DNA from: an uncultured Bacteroidota bacterium
Lineage (GTDB): Bacteria; Bacteroidota; Bacteroidia; Chitinophagales; Chitinophagaceae
Direction: 5' to 3'
Length of the DNA: 64,000 nt
Assembly: GCA_903882805.1 (NCBI GenBank)
Contig: CAIRYK010000037.1
Span: 1-64,000 of the forward strand
A program made the translations under genes and the position numbers. Below the pieces are notes generated by a model. That model did not search any database. It saw only the letters and a list, made by a program, of their open reading frames with translations, and was not told the origin of the DNA. The number at the start of each line of letters is the position of its first letter. Position 1 is the stretch's first letter. Positions 1 through 8,640 of this stretch are shown here, one piece after another.

Positions 1-120
1 CGATGCTGTAGGCATCGAATGTCTATAGCGCACCAGCATTGATTAACACCGATGCTGTAGGCATCGAATGTTTATAACACACCTGTTACATTGCACCCCG
101 ATGCTGTAGGCATCGAATGT
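1..120 (+). repeat. Left array of hairpin repeats (three units, 49-bp period)
   Basis: Three identical 22-base units start at 1, 50 and 99, separated by 27-base spacers, so the period is exactly 49 bp. Each unit contains a 6-bp stem and 5-base loop (CGATGC-TGTAG-GCATCG) followed by AATGT. The two spacers differ from each other. The array may continue left of the window. The same unit appears in reverse orientation at 725-892, on the other side of a Y1 transposase gene, which suggests a REP-like family handled by that enzyme. Confidence 0.85.
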
Positions 121-170
121 TCGTTACAATATCAGGTTAACCCTTAATTATAAGCGATCGCCTGCATCAA

Positions 171-635
171 TCATTCTTCGATCCATTCAAACAAATATTT
201 CTCATCAAATGGAACATCAAAAGCGTTCAAAAACGAAACATATTCGTCCTTAAAAGTCTTCTTTTTATGGTGTTCCTTTTGGTTCATTATGTAGGATATA
301 ACGTTGGTTAAATGCGAATGACTATAAGAAAAAGCACCATATCCTTCCTGCCAGGAAAACTTAAATTTTGTGAATTTTCTTTCGTTGACAAATTCATTTG
401 TAGATTTCTTTATCTCCCTAACTAAATCTGCAATGGAACAAGTTGGTCTCATTCCGATCAGAAAATGGATATGGTCTGATACACCGTTTATGGCCAGCAT
501 TTTTTGATCTTTCTTTTGAACAACTCCCGTTATGTATTTGTATAACTCTTCCTCCCAAGCAGCAGTTATCAGACTCTCGCGACCTTTTACGGCAAAGACT
601 ATTTGTATATAAATTTGAGAAAATGTATTGGGCAT
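171..635 (-). CDS. IS200-like / RAYT-like Y1 transposase
   Basis: A 154-residue single-domain HUH endonuclease of the Y1 transposase family, which cuts and joins single-stranded DNA at hairpins. The HUH motif is visible as DHIHFLI (His55, His57), and the likely nucleophile is Tyr115 in ISYIMNQKEHH. The length is normal for an intact TnpA, and no frameshift or stop is seen. There is no TnpB partner. The gene is flanked by inverted arrays of a short hairpin repeat, which is the arrangement expected of REP-associated tyrosine transposases (RAYTs) rather than of a plain IS200 element, whose ends carry single hairpins. Whether it is still mobile or has been domesticated cannot be told from one copy. 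Confidence 0.9.
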   Translation of the reverse strand: MPNTFSQIYIQIVFAVKGRESLITAAWEEELYKYITGVVQKKDQKMLAINGVSDHIHFLIGMRPTCSIADLVREIKKSTNEFVNERKFTKFKFSWQEGYGAFSYSHSHLTNVISYIMNQKEHHKKKTFKDEYVSFLNAFDVPFDEKYLFEWIEE

Positions 636-724
636 AGTTTTTTGTTAAATGTACAATACGCGTGCATTCACAAATACAATCTACAACTACATTCTTGAAT
701 GTTTTTTGTGCGCACTTACTAAAA

Positions 725-892
725 ACATTCGATGCCTATAGCATCGGGAATTATTTATACAGGTTTACTATCAACATTCGATGCCTACAGCATCAAGAAT
801 TATTTATACAGGTTTACTATAAACATTCGATGCCTACAGCATCGCTGTAATTTATTCTTACATTCTATTAGCATTCGATACCTACGGCATCT
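725..892 (-). repeat. Right array of hairpin repeats, inverted relative to the left array
   Basis: Four units, starting at 725, 774, 823 and 871, carry the reverse complement of the left-array unit (CGATGCCTACAGCATCG form). Loop bases vary (CTATA, CTACA, CTACG), and the fourth unit has a stem mismatch. The period is 49, 49 and 48 bp. The first two spacers are nearly identical (both contain AATTATTTATACAGGTTTACTA), so this side appears to have grown by tandem duplication of the whole 49-bp unit. The third spacer is different. The 893-1008 stretch up to the next gene shows nothing I can assign. Confidence 0.85.
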
Positions 893-1008
893 GTATTATT
901 CATAATAGCAATTTATTAAATAGCGACCACTAAAACATACGCACATCTTACATGCGTTTACTTTTAAGTCAGCCCCACTGCATAAAAACAACCCTTTCAA
1001 TGCACCAA

Positions 1009-1545
1009 TTACCCACGCCTGCGCACCAACAAAGACAAACCCATTACTGCCAGCGATGGCAACCATAGCCATTTAAATTCGTTGGCGAAGATGGCGGCTC
1101 CATTGCCGTTTACAAGGTCAGAAAAACCTATGCTGCACACCTCAATCGGGCGAAAGGGAAAGAAATATCGGTGGGCGCTAAATGGCGCAAAAAAGGCTAC
1201 TCCCAGTCCGCCATTGGTCATGGCATCGGCAATAGGGTGCAACGCTGTGGCTACAAATAAATAAGTCCAGAGAAAAACATACTCCTTAGCCCCCTTGGCG
1301 TCTTTCCTGAACGCCAGCGCCAGTACCGCTGTTGCTAATAATGCGGCAAAGAAAAAGGAATGGGTAAACCCGCGGTGACCAAACATAGACCGGTAGGGCA
1401 CACCCAACCAATAACCGATGGCGTCGAAATCGGGTACGATGGCGCATATGGCGCCCGCAACTAACGCCTTTCGGCGATTGCTCAAAAATGTAACGCTTTT
1501 GCCGGCGGCAAAAGAAACGAAAGCATGAGATAAAATAGAAGCCAT
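1009..1545 (-). CDS. YdjM-family membrane-bound metal-dependent hydrolase
   Basis: About 178 residues with several membrane segments. It matches the YdjM/DUF457 family of inner-membrane proteins with putative metal-dependent hydrolase activity. Family motifs are visible: an N-terminal ILSHAF, then VPDFDAIGY, GHRGFTHS and ALHPIADAMTNGG, whose His and Asp residues are the presumed metal ligands. I chose the internal Met (MASILSHAF) as start because family members begin just before this His. The track start adds 14 residues with no family match. The substrate is unknown. It is transcribed divergently from the isoaspartyl peptidase gene across about 150 bp. Confidence 0.75.
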   Translation of the reverse strand: MASILSHAFVSFAAGKSVTFLSNRRKALVAGAICAIVPDFDAIGYWLGVPYRSMFGHRGFTHSFFFAALLATAVLALAFRKDAKGAKEYVFLWTYLFVATALHPIADAMTNGGLGVAFFAPFSAHRYFFPFRPIEVCSIGFSDLVNGNGAAIFANEFKWLWLPSLAVMGLSLLVRRRG

Positions 1546-1695
1546 TATATTTGCGACAAATTTTAGCGGTTTGAATTGCGGCCCCATGGGGTCATGTAAA
1601 TATAGCCATTGTAGGTAGCATTAGCTGCAATGATCTATTGGCAAGACGTAACGCATTTTGAACTATTATCAATCACAACCTTTTTATACAGCATT

Positions 1696-2655
1696 ATGGC
1701 TTTTACACTGGTAATACATGGCGGCGCAGGCAACATTACTCCGGCAATTATGAATGCGGAGCAGGAAGTACAGTACACCCAAGGCCTGCAAGAGGCACTG
1801 GATATGGGGTATGATGTGTTGCGCAATGGCGGCGGCGCTATGGATGCCGTTGTAGCGTCTATAACTGCTATGGAAAACAATCCGTTGTTCAATGCCGGTC
1901 GCGGATCTGTGTTTACAAAAAAAGGGCACAACGAAATGGATGCTGCCCTTATGGAGGGTAAGGAGCTTATGGCCGGCGCGGTGGCCGGCGTACGCAACAT
2001 AAAGAATCCCATAGTACTTGCGCGCGAAGTAATGCTGCATTCGGGCCATGTGTTTTTGAGCGATAGCGGTGCTGCCGAATTTGCGCTTAGCCGTGGAATA
2101 GAAATGGCATCGGATGAATATTTCTTCAACCAGTCGAGATACGACCAGTGGATGGAGATTCGCGATACTAACTTCACCCAGCTCGACCATAAAGGCGACA
2201 ACCTGAAAGGCGCTCCCCTACCCAATCCCGGTCATAAGTTTGGCACTGTAGGCGCTGTGGCTTGCGATGAGCAGGGCAATCTTGCAGCAGGCACCTCTAC
2301 CGGCGGCATGACCAACAAACGTTTTGGGCGCATAGGCGACAGCCCCGTAATAGGCGCCGGAACCTATGCCAACAACAAAACCTGCGCCATATCGTGCACC
2401 GGCCATGGCGAGTATTTTTTGAGGGCTGTGGTTGCTTACGATGTGTCTTGCCTTATGGAGTACAAAGGTCTATCGCTGCAAGAAGCCTGTGCCGTGGTAG
2501 TAAAAGACAAACTGGTACAAATGAAGGGTGAAGGCGGCCTGATAGCGGTAGACGCTATGGGCAACCACGATTTCTGCTTCAATTCGGCAGGTATGTATCG
2601 CGGCATGAGAAACAGCGATGGTAAGAACTACGTGGGCTTTTACGGAGCCGAATAA
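1696..2655 (+). CDS. iaaA: Isoaspartyl peptidase / plant-type L-asparaginase
   Basis: An Ntn-hydrolase of about 319 residues that removes isoaspartyl residues from peptides and can hydrolyse L-asparagine. The protein starts with TLVIHGGAGNI, the typical N-terminus. The autocleavage site is HKFGTVGAVA, with Thr184 the expected new N-terminal nucleophile after self-processing into alpha and beta chains. The oxyanion and substrate loop GTSTGGMTNK follows. The start at 1696 is preferred over the track start because the family begins right at the IHGGAG strand. No signal peptide is seen, so it is probably cytoplasmic. A terminator hairpin follows. Confidence 0.92.
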   Translation: MAFTLVIHGGAGNITPAIMNAEQEVQYTQGLQEALDMGYDVLRNGGGAMDAVVASITAMENNPLFNAGRGSVFTKKGHNEMDAALMEGKELMAGAVAGVRNIKNPIVLAREVMLHSGHVFLSDSGAAEFALSRGIEMASDEYFFNQSRYDQWMEIRDTNFTQLDHKGDNLKGAPLPNPGHKFGTVGAVACDEQGNLAAGTSTGGMTNKRFGRIGDSPVIGAGTYANNKTCAISCTGHGEYFLRAVVAYDVSCLMEYKGLSLQEACAVVVKDKLVQMKGEGGLIAVDAMGNHDFCFNSAGMYRGMRNSDGKNYVGFYGAE

Positions 2656-2678
2656 CGAACAAGCAATACATATTTATG

Positions 2679-2726
2679 GCGAATAGCATTGAGGTATATA
2701 ATACACTGTTGCTATTCGCTTTTTTA
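2679..2726 (+). terminator. Intrinsic terminator after isoaspartyl peptidase
   Basis: A 10-bp stem, GCGAATAGCA paired with TGCTATTCGC, with a 21-base loop, followed by a run of seven T. It lies 23 bp downstream of the stop codon. Confidence 0.75.
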
Positions 2727-2809
2727 TATGGTACCATGGTTTGATTTAGTTCATATAGCCGGATTAACTTTTATCCGCAGTTCGCCGTTCTTACTTATTT
2801 TTGCGCATT

Positions 2810-3265
2810 ATGCGCATACTAATGGTTTGTTTGGGCAATATATGCCGTTCGCCTATTGCAGAGGGCGTGCTTAGGCATAAGGCTCAGCAACATGGCCTCA
2901 ACTGGATTATAGATTCCGCAGGCACAGAATCGTATCATGTGGGCGAACAGCCGCATAGGTTTTCGCAAAAAATATGCGCCGCCAACGGTATAGATATCAG
3001 CTATCAGCGGGCTCGTATGTTTGTTAAGGCCGACTTTAAAAACTACGATCTTATCTATGCGCTTGCAGGCGATGTATATGCCGAAATAGGCAGAATAGGC
3101 GGACTACAGGCCGATATGAAAAAGGTGCACTATTTTATGAATGAACTAAACGCAGGAGCTAACCAATCTGTGCCTGACCCTTATTACGGCGCCGAAAACG
3201 GATACGAAACCGTGTACCAACTGATAGATAAAACCTGCGACGCAATAATTGCCAATCACCAATAA
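2810..3265 (+). CDS. Low-molecular-weight protein-tyrosine phosphatase
   Basis: About 151 residues. The phosphatase loop VCLGNICRSP (C-x5-R-S) lies at the N-terminus, with the Cys as nucleophile. The general-acid loop VPDPYYG lies near the C-terminus. Together these define the low-molecular-weight PTP family, which is structurally related to arsenate reductases. The track start is a TTG. The ATG at 2810 gives MRILMVCLGN, the usual N-terminus. The phosphatase may act on protein tyrosine phosphate linked to polysaccharide export, but no partner tyrosine kinase gene is in view. hisS follows after about 58 bp on the same strand, so the two may be co-transcribed. Confidence 0.9.
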   Translation: MRILMVCLGNICRSPIAEGVLRHKAQQHGLNWIIDSAGTESYHVGEQPHRFSQKICAANGIDISYQRARMFVKADFKNYDLIYALAGDVYAEIGRIGGLQADMKKVHYFMNELNAGANQSVPDPYYGAENGYETVYQLIDKTCDAIIANHQ

Positions 3266-3323
3266 GAATAATACCGATTATCACCAACTCCGTGCGCTGC
3301 TGCGCACACTACAAAATACCACT

Positions 3324-4715
3324 ATGCAAAAACCATCTATACCACAAGGCACCCGCGATTTTTCACCGGCAGAGGTTCGTAAACGCCAGTATATACTGGG
3401 TACGTTACGTACAATATTTGAGCTTTATGGTTTTCAGCCGCTCGAAACTCCATCTATGGAATACCTTACTACCCTTACCGGCAAATATGGCGAGGAGGGC
3501 GACAGACTGATTTTTAAAATACTGAACAACGGACTTCACGAAAAAAACGAGGCCGGTAAAGCTAAGCTGAACGAAGAGTGGAATACCCTTTTAAGTAAAC
3601 CTTATTCTACACCAGCTGTTACAGAGCGTGCGTTGCGTTATGACCTTACCATACCCTTTGCCCGCTATGTGGTAATGCACCAAAACGATCTGGCATTCCC
3701 GTTTCGCAGGTACCAGATGCAGCCGGTATGGCGTGCTGACAGACCTCAAAAAGGCCGCTACCGCGAGTTTTGGCAGTGCGATGCCGATGTAGTGGGCAGT
3801 GTATCGCTCATCAACGAGGCCGAACTGTTGTGCATTTACCAAGGCGCATTTCAGCAACTGCTACTGCCGGTATGTATTAAGATAAACAGCCGTAAGCTAC
3901 TTGCTGCCCTATCGGAACTCTGTGGCATGCCCGAAAAAATGATGGATATCACCATTGCCCTCGATAAGCTGGATAAAATAGGCTGGGTAGGCGTTGCCAA
4001 CGAACTAAAGGAACGGGGCATAGCCGAAGAAGGTATATGGCAGATAGAACGGGTAATAAACGTAACCGGCAACAACGAAGAAAAACTGGCTGCCTATACC
4101 GATATTATGCAGCACAGTCCAAGCGGCATAGCCGGCATAAACGAAATAAGCAAAACACTGGCTTACTACCAGTCGCTGGCATCAGCAGAATGGCAGGGGC
4201 AAATAATGGTAGATATCAGCCTTGCGCGCGGCCTCAACTATTACACAGGCGTTATTGTTGAGGTGGTTTGCACCCATCCCAAAGTGAAGATGGGTAGCAT
4301 AGGCGGCGGCGGCCGATACGACGACCTAACAGGCCTTTTTGGCCTGAAGGGGCTATCGGGCGTAGGTGTGTCGTTTGGTATAGACCGTATATACGATGTT
4401 ATAGAAGAACTCAACCTTTTCCCCGAACAACTGGCAACAGGCAGCGTGGCCATGCTGGTCAATTTTGGCGGTGATAATGAACTATATGCACTGCAACTAC
4501 TCCGCCAGCTGCGCACGGCAGGCATAGCGGCGGAGCTGTTTCCGGATAGCGTGAAGTTTGACAAACAAATGAAATATGCCAACAAGCGCGGCTTCGCTTA
4601 TGTGTTGTTGCCCGGCGACGAGGAACGCGAAAAAGGGCTGATAAGCATGAAAAACTATGCCACCGGCGAACAAAAAATGGTGAGCATTGATGATTGTGTA
4701 ACTCAGCTAAAATAA
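3324..4715 (+). CDS. hisS: Histidyl-tRNA synthetase
   Basis: A class II aminoacyl-tRNA synthetase of 463 residues that charges tRNA-His. The N-terminus has the family signature PSIPQGTRDFSP. Motif 2 is seen in FRRYQMQPVWRADRPQKGR, the histidine-binding segment in RGLNYYTGVIVEV, and motif 3 region GGGGRYDDLTGLFG plus GVSFGIDR. The C-terminal anticodon-binding domain runs over about the last 95 residues. I chose ATG 3324. The track start adds 25 residues that overlap the upstream gene and have no family match. A strong bidirectional terminator separates it from the convergent acyl-CoA dehydrogenase gene. Confidence 0.97.
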   Translation: MQKPSIPQGTRDFSPAEVRKRQYILGTLRTIFELYGFQPLETPSMEYLTTLTGKYGEEGDRLIFKILNNGLHEKNEAGKAKLNEEWNTLLSKPYSTPAVTERALRYDLTIPFARYVVMHQNDLAFPFRRYQMQPVWRADRPQKGRYREFWQCDADVVGSVSLINEAELLCIYQGAFQQLLLPVCIKINSRKLLAALSELCGMPEKMMDITIALDKLDKIGWVGVANELKERGIAEEGIWQIERVINVTGNNEEKLAAYTDIMQHSPSGIAGINEISKTLAYYQSLASAEWQGQIMVDISLARGLNYYTGVIVEVVCTHPKVKMGSIGGGGRYDDLTGLFGLKGLSGVGVSFGIDRIYDVIEELNLFPEQLATGSVAMLVNFGGDNELYALQLLRQLRTAGIAAELFPDSVKFDKQMKYANKRGFAYVLLPGDEEREKGLISMKNYATGEQKMVSIDDCVTQLK

Positions 4716-4727
4716 TAAACGCCTGTA

Positions 4728-4766
4728 AAAAAAAGCCCCGGAAACCGCAATTTCCGGGGCTTTTTT
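4728..4766. terminator. Bidirectional intrinsic terminator
   Basis: A 10-bp GC-rich stem, GCCCCGGAAA with TTTCCGGGGC, and a 6-base loop. There are A residues upstream and six T downstream, so it can stop both hisS and the convergent acyl-CoA dehydrogenase gene. Confidence 0.9.
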
Positions 4767-4780
4767 CTACCATAAAATTA

Positions 4781-6562
4781 TTACAAAAAGTAGTTACCAT
4801 GCTCCAGTAGTTGCGCGGCTATCCGGCGGCGCGCTTCCTTAGCATTGTAATTATCGGCCTTGGTAAATCTTTTTAGTCCCAGCAGCATCATACGCTGCTC
4901 ATCGCCATCAGCAAACGAATTGATAGCGGCTTTGCCTGCATGGTTTATTCTGTCGGCGGCATCGTATAAAAAAGTGCGGGTGGCATCGAGGGCAATTGTA
5001 GCATTTGCGTGCCCGCTGTTCTGCATTTTTATGGCTCGCAGCAGCATACTCTCTGCCTGAAATGTGTCTATGGCCATATCTGCAATGTTCATCAGCACTT
5101 CCTGCTCCTGATCCAGTTGCATCATCAGTTTCTGCACAGCCCCTCCAGCGCACATCAGTATCGCTTTCTTGAAGTTGGCAATTACTTTTTGTTCTGCGGC
5201 AAATGGCGCATCGTCTGTGCCAAAATCGGGTATGCTCATCAATTCCTTTTGCACAGCCATTGCGGGCTCCATCAGGTTTATCCTGCCCTTCATAGCGCGT
5301 TTCAGGTACATATCCAGCGTCAGCAAACGGTTGATCTCGTTGGTACCTTCAAATATCCTGTTGATGCGACTATCGCGGTAAGCGCGCGAAATATTGTATT
5401 CGTCAGAATAGCCATTACCTCCATGTATCTGCACGCCCTCATCCACAACATAGTCCAGCGCCTCGCTGCCCAGCACCTTTAGCATGGCGCATTCTATAGC
5501 ATATTCCTCAGCAGCGCCCAGCAATGCATTGTCACCCTTGCCGGCATTTTCCAGTTCATGTTCTTTTTTATCTATCCAGTCGGCTGTACGATAAAGCGCG
5601 GTTTCTGCCGCAAAAATACGCACAGCCATTTCGCCCAGCTTATGCTGTATAGCGCCAAAACTGGCAATAGGTCTTTTAAACTGCTCACGCGTTTTAGCAT
5701 AGGCTATAGTGGTTTTCAGCGCCAGTTTGGCGCCGCCCAGCGCAGCAGCGCACAGCTTCAGCCTGCCTATGTTCAGAATATTGAATGCTATTATGTGGCC
5801 TTTACCTATTTCGCCCAGTAAGTTTTCTTTAGGTACAATACAATTCTCGAAAAATAACTGCCTTGTGCTGGACCCGCGAATACCCATTTTATGTTCTTCC
5901 TCGCCAAACGATAGTCCGGGAGTATCGCGGTCAACTATGAGCGCGCTAAATTTATCGCCGTCAATTTTTGCAAATACCGTAAACACGTCGGCAAAACCGG
6001 CATTGGTTATCCATATCTTCTGACCATTAATGGCGTAGTGGTTGCCATCGGCCGTAAGTGTAGCCGTGGTTTTAGCGCCCAGCGCATCCGATCCCGAACC
6101 AGGCTCGGTAAGAGCATAAGCGCCCTTCATTACACCTGTCGCCAGCTTGGGTATGTATTTTTCCTTTTGTTCGGCTGTGCCAAAGTACAGGATAGGCAAT
6201 GAGCCTATTCCATTGTGCGCAGCCATAGCTACGGCAAACGAATGTCCGCCGCCCAAACATTCGTTAATCAAGGTAGCCGTTACAAAATCCTTGCCTAAAC
6301 CACCATATTGCTCCGGAAACGCCGCGCCCAATAGCCCAAGTTCGCCTGCTTTATCCAGCAACGAAGGCATAAGACCAGCGTCTTGCCGGTCTATAGCTAC
6401 TAAATTGGGTAATACTTCCTTCTGCAAAAAATCATCGCACATCTCAATTATCATGCGGTGTTCTTCAGAAAGATCTTCAGGTGTAAATGTGTTTTCGGGT
6501 AACGATGGCTGAATTAAAAATGCGCCGCCGGATATAGTACTGGAAATAGTTGGAGCTTGCAT
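4781..6562 (-). CDS. Acyl-CoA dehydrogenase (long form, about 593 residues)
   Basis: An FAD enzyme that introduces the first double bond in fatty-acid beta-oxidation. Family segments in order are the N-terminal helical domain, YALTEPGSGSDALGAKT and ITNAGFADVFTVFAKID (FAD and substrate pocket), and QIHGGNGYSDEYNISRAYRD followed by INRIFEGTNEINR. The Glu in IFEGT is the expected catalytic base. At 593 residues it is longer than the roughly 380-residue short and medium-chain enzymes. The extra C-terminal helical region of about 180 residues resembles the very-long-chain type. It stands alone, with no thiolase or electron-transfer flavoprotein gene beside it. Exact chain-length preference cannot be read from sequence. 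Confidence 0.92.
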   Translation of the reverse strand: MQAPTISSTISGGAFLIQPSLPENTFTPEDLSEEHRMIIEMCDDFLQKEVLPNLVAIDRQDAGLMPSLLDKAGELGLLGAAFPEQYGGLGKDFVTATLINECLGGGHSFAVAMAAHNGIGSLPILYFGTAEQKEKYIPKLATGVMKGAYALTEPGSGSDALGAKTTATLTADGNHYAINGQKIWITNAGFADVFTVFAKIDGDKFSALIVDRDTPGLSFGEEEHKMGIRGSSTRQLFFENCIVPKENLLGEIGKGHIIAFNILNIGRLKLCAAALGGAKLALKTTIAYAKTREQFKRPIASFGAIQHKLGEMAVRIFAAETALYRTADWIDKKEHELENAGKGDNALLGAAEEYAIECAMLKVLGSEALDYVVDEGVQIHGGNGYSDEYNISRAYRDSRINRIFEGTNEINRLLTLDMYLKRAMKGRINLMEPAMAVQKELMSIPDFGTDDAPFAAEQKVIANFKKAILMCAGGAVQKLMMQLDQEQEVLMNIADMAIDTFQAESMLLRAIKMQNSGHANATIALDATRTFLYDAADRINHAGKAAINSFADGDEQRMMLLGLKRFTKADNYNAKEARRRIAAQLLEHGNYFL

Positions 6563-6698
6563 AAAATTGTTTTCATAAAGCTATGGAAATAATGAAAAAG
6601 GTGGGTGTTAAAATTTGAGCGCTTTTCAAACAATCACTATCTGCATTTTTTAGTATTTCCAAAGCATACTTGTACATTTATTGTCATAAAAATCAGTT

Positions 6699-7547
6699 AT
6701 GCGTATTGCACTCTGTTGTATATTGCTTACACTATCAGCCCAATCTTTTGCCCAAGCGCAAACAACTAAGAAAAAAGCCTTGGCAGATACGGTATACGAT
6801 CCTTATGAGGAGCGATCGCACTTAATGTCCGGAATAAATTGCCTCACCGACAACGTATATCTGGGTCGTAAAGACACCGTAATAACGCCATACATCAGCC
6901 CTTACTTTGGCTATCAGCATAAAGGCGGTCTGTATGCTAAGGCAAGCCTCGCATACAGCCGGACAAGAAAAAACGTGGATTTGCTTACGATTGAAGCAGG
7001 TTACGACAGATCGATCACAGAACGCATTACGGCAGGAATAACAGCCGAAAAATATTTTTACAACAAAAACTCCAACAATATTCGAGGTAATATAAAAGGC
7101 AGCGCAGGCCTTTACGTTGCAAACCAAAACAAATGGGTATCGCCGCAATTGTCGTTTGATGCTAACTTCGGTAAGAAAACCGATTATATATTAGGGCTGT
7201 TTTTTGATCATCCATTCCGCATACGTAAAAGCAAATGGCTAATCACGCCATCAGCAGGTTTGAACGGCGCTACGCAACATTTTTATAACGACTATTTTGT
7301 AAGCAATGTAGCCCGTAAAGACAAAACGTCAACTTTGAGTCAAGCGATAAAAAATGCAGGCAAATTCAAGATTATGGATTACGAAGTGGGCATAAAGGCC
7401 AACTATGTTTATCGCAAATGGCTGTTTACCGGACGCGCTGTCTATTATGTCCCGGTCAATCCGGTGGTCATAGATTTGCCCAATAATGCTATTACCGAAC
7501 GAATAGCAAACACCATAGCGCTGGAGCTGGACATTTGCTACCGATAG
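6699..7547 (+). CDS. Secreted outer-membrane-like beta-barrel protein, unknown function
   Basis: 282 residues with a signal peptide (IALCCILLTLSAQSFAQA) and then mostly alternating polar and aromatic strands, such as GGLYAKASLAYSRTR and ITAGITAEKYFY, as in small outer-membrane beta-barrels. I do not recognise a named family. It sits upstream of two paralogous lipoproteins on the same strand with a 93-bp gap, so a shared role at the cell surface is possible but unproven. The 136 bp upstream separate it from the divergent acyl-CoA dehydrogenase gene and probably hold both promoters. Confidence 0.7.
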   Translation: MRIALCCILLTLSAQSFAQAQTTKKKALADTVYDPYEERSHLMSGINCLTDNVYLGRKDTVITPYISPYFGYQHKGGLYAKASLAYSRTRKNVDLLTIEAGYDRSITERITAGITAEKYFYNKNSNNIRGNIKGSAGLYVANQNKWVSPQLSFDANFGKKTDYILGLFFDHPFRIRKSKWLITPSAGLNGATQHFYNDYFVSNVARKDKTSTLSQAIKNAGKFKIMDYEVGIKANYVYRKWLFTGRAVYYVPVNPVVIDLPNNAITERIANTIALELDICYR

Positions 7548-7640
7548 CCAATATTATTTCTCTATAGGTTATTAAACTAAATTCATTGGCCTGCGTCTTA
7601 ATAGCATAACAATATTTATAAGCTGATAAAATCCAAAACT

Positions 7641-8483
7641 ATGCGACAAGCAAAACTATTAATGACCGTAAGCGCGATGGCCATTGCTATGGCAGCATTT
7701 ACATTTGGCTCGGGATGCCGCAAAAACAAAAACAACGATACGACTGCTCAAACAGAGGAAACGAACGTTGCTTCTGATCATGCGGTGTCGGAACAGGCTT
7801 TTGAGGATGCGCAAACAATAGCAGATCAGGGCGCTACGGTAACTGGCGCTATGAATTTCCGAGTATCGGGCACAATGAGCAGCCCTTGCGCCACAGTGTC
7901 TCATTCCGGCGACACTACCATTATCGACTTCGGTACAGTTGACTGTACTTGTCGCGACGGCCGCACACGCCGCGGTAAGATTATTGTGGTACGCACAGGC
8001 GTTTTTACGGATAGCGGTTCAGTGCGCACTATTACGTTCGATAATTTTTACCAAAACGGCAATAAAATAACTGGCCTGCGCACCGTAGCCAATATGGGGC
8101 ATAACACCCTTGGTCAACCTTTTTATAACATAACTGTTGCCGGTAGTGTGTTGCTGTCCACCGGAGGCACAGTGGGCGTTACCTGGAACCGTACACGCAC
8201 ATGGACGGCGGGCTATAGTACTACAGGTACCTTGACAGACGATGTTTATGCAATAACCGGCTCAGGTACCATAACCCGCGCCAGTGGAGCTGTAGTGGGC
8301 GTAGAAATTACCTCGCCGCTGATACTATCAATGGATTGCAGGTATATAGAAGCGGGAACTGTAAAATATACTTTGCCATCGGGCGGTATTCGCACACTTA
8401 ATTATGGAGATACGCCTGCCTGCGATAATATGGCTAAACTGACATTGCCCAGCGGAACAGTGTATGATATAACGCTGCGCTAA
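7641..8483 (+). CDS. Lipoprotein, paralogue of the next gene
   Basis: 280 residues with a lipoprotein signal ending in FTFGSGC, so probably anchored in the membrane by the Cys. A charged linker is followed by a domain of about 200 residues shared with the gene at 8641. Shared segments include CATV, CRDGRTRRGKIIV, RTITFDNFYQNGNKITG, DDVYAITGSGTI and a Cys near the C-terminus. Four cysteines are conserved between the two copies and may form two disulfides. The Thr/Ser-rich strand pattern suggests a beta-sandwich. The family and ligand are unknown to me. A hairpin terminator separates the two paralogues. Confidence 0.75.
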   Translation: MRQAKLLMTVSAMAIAMAAFTFGSGCRKNKNNDTTAQTEETNVASDHAVSEQAFEDAQTIADQGATVTGAMNFRVSGTMSSPCATVSHSGDTTIIDFGTVDCTCRDGRTRRGKIIVVRTGVFTDSGSVRTITFDNFYQNGNKITGLRTVANMGHNTLGQPFYNITVAGSVLLSTGGTVGVTWNRTRTWTAGYSTTGTLTDDVYAITGSGTITRASGAVVGVEITSPLILSMDCRYIEAGTVKYTLPSGGIRTLNYGDTPACDNMAKLTLPSGTVYDITLR

Positions 8484-8504
8484 TTTTTTTTCAATGTTTT
8501 TGAT

Positions 8505-8537
8505 ATAAAAGGTGGAAATGTGTTCCACCTTTTATAT
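8505..8537 (+). terminator. Terminator between the two paralogous lipoprotein genes
   Basis: A 13-bp stem, ATAAAAGGTGGAA with TTCCACCTTTTAT, and a 5-base loop, followed by ATTTT. It lies 21 bp after the stop codon. Confidence 0.65.
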
Positions 8538-8640
8538 TTTGTGGTGTTTTCCGTGTGGAATATTTGCCGCAATTCGTATATTAGCGGCAAAATTTTTCGT
8601 TAACTCTTTTTTAAGAAGCTATTTAAACATAAAACCATTT

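Noticed and set aside
662-850. 62-residue ORF on the plus strand
   Set aside because: It is created by translating the hairpin repeats (the phrase RCLQHQELF is a repeat unit) and has no family-like features.
1-892. CRISPR array
   Set aside because: The repeat and spacer lengths look CRISPR-like, but the two sides are inverted, two right spacers are copies, each unit is a hairpin and no cas gene is in the window. A Y1 transposase sits in the middle.
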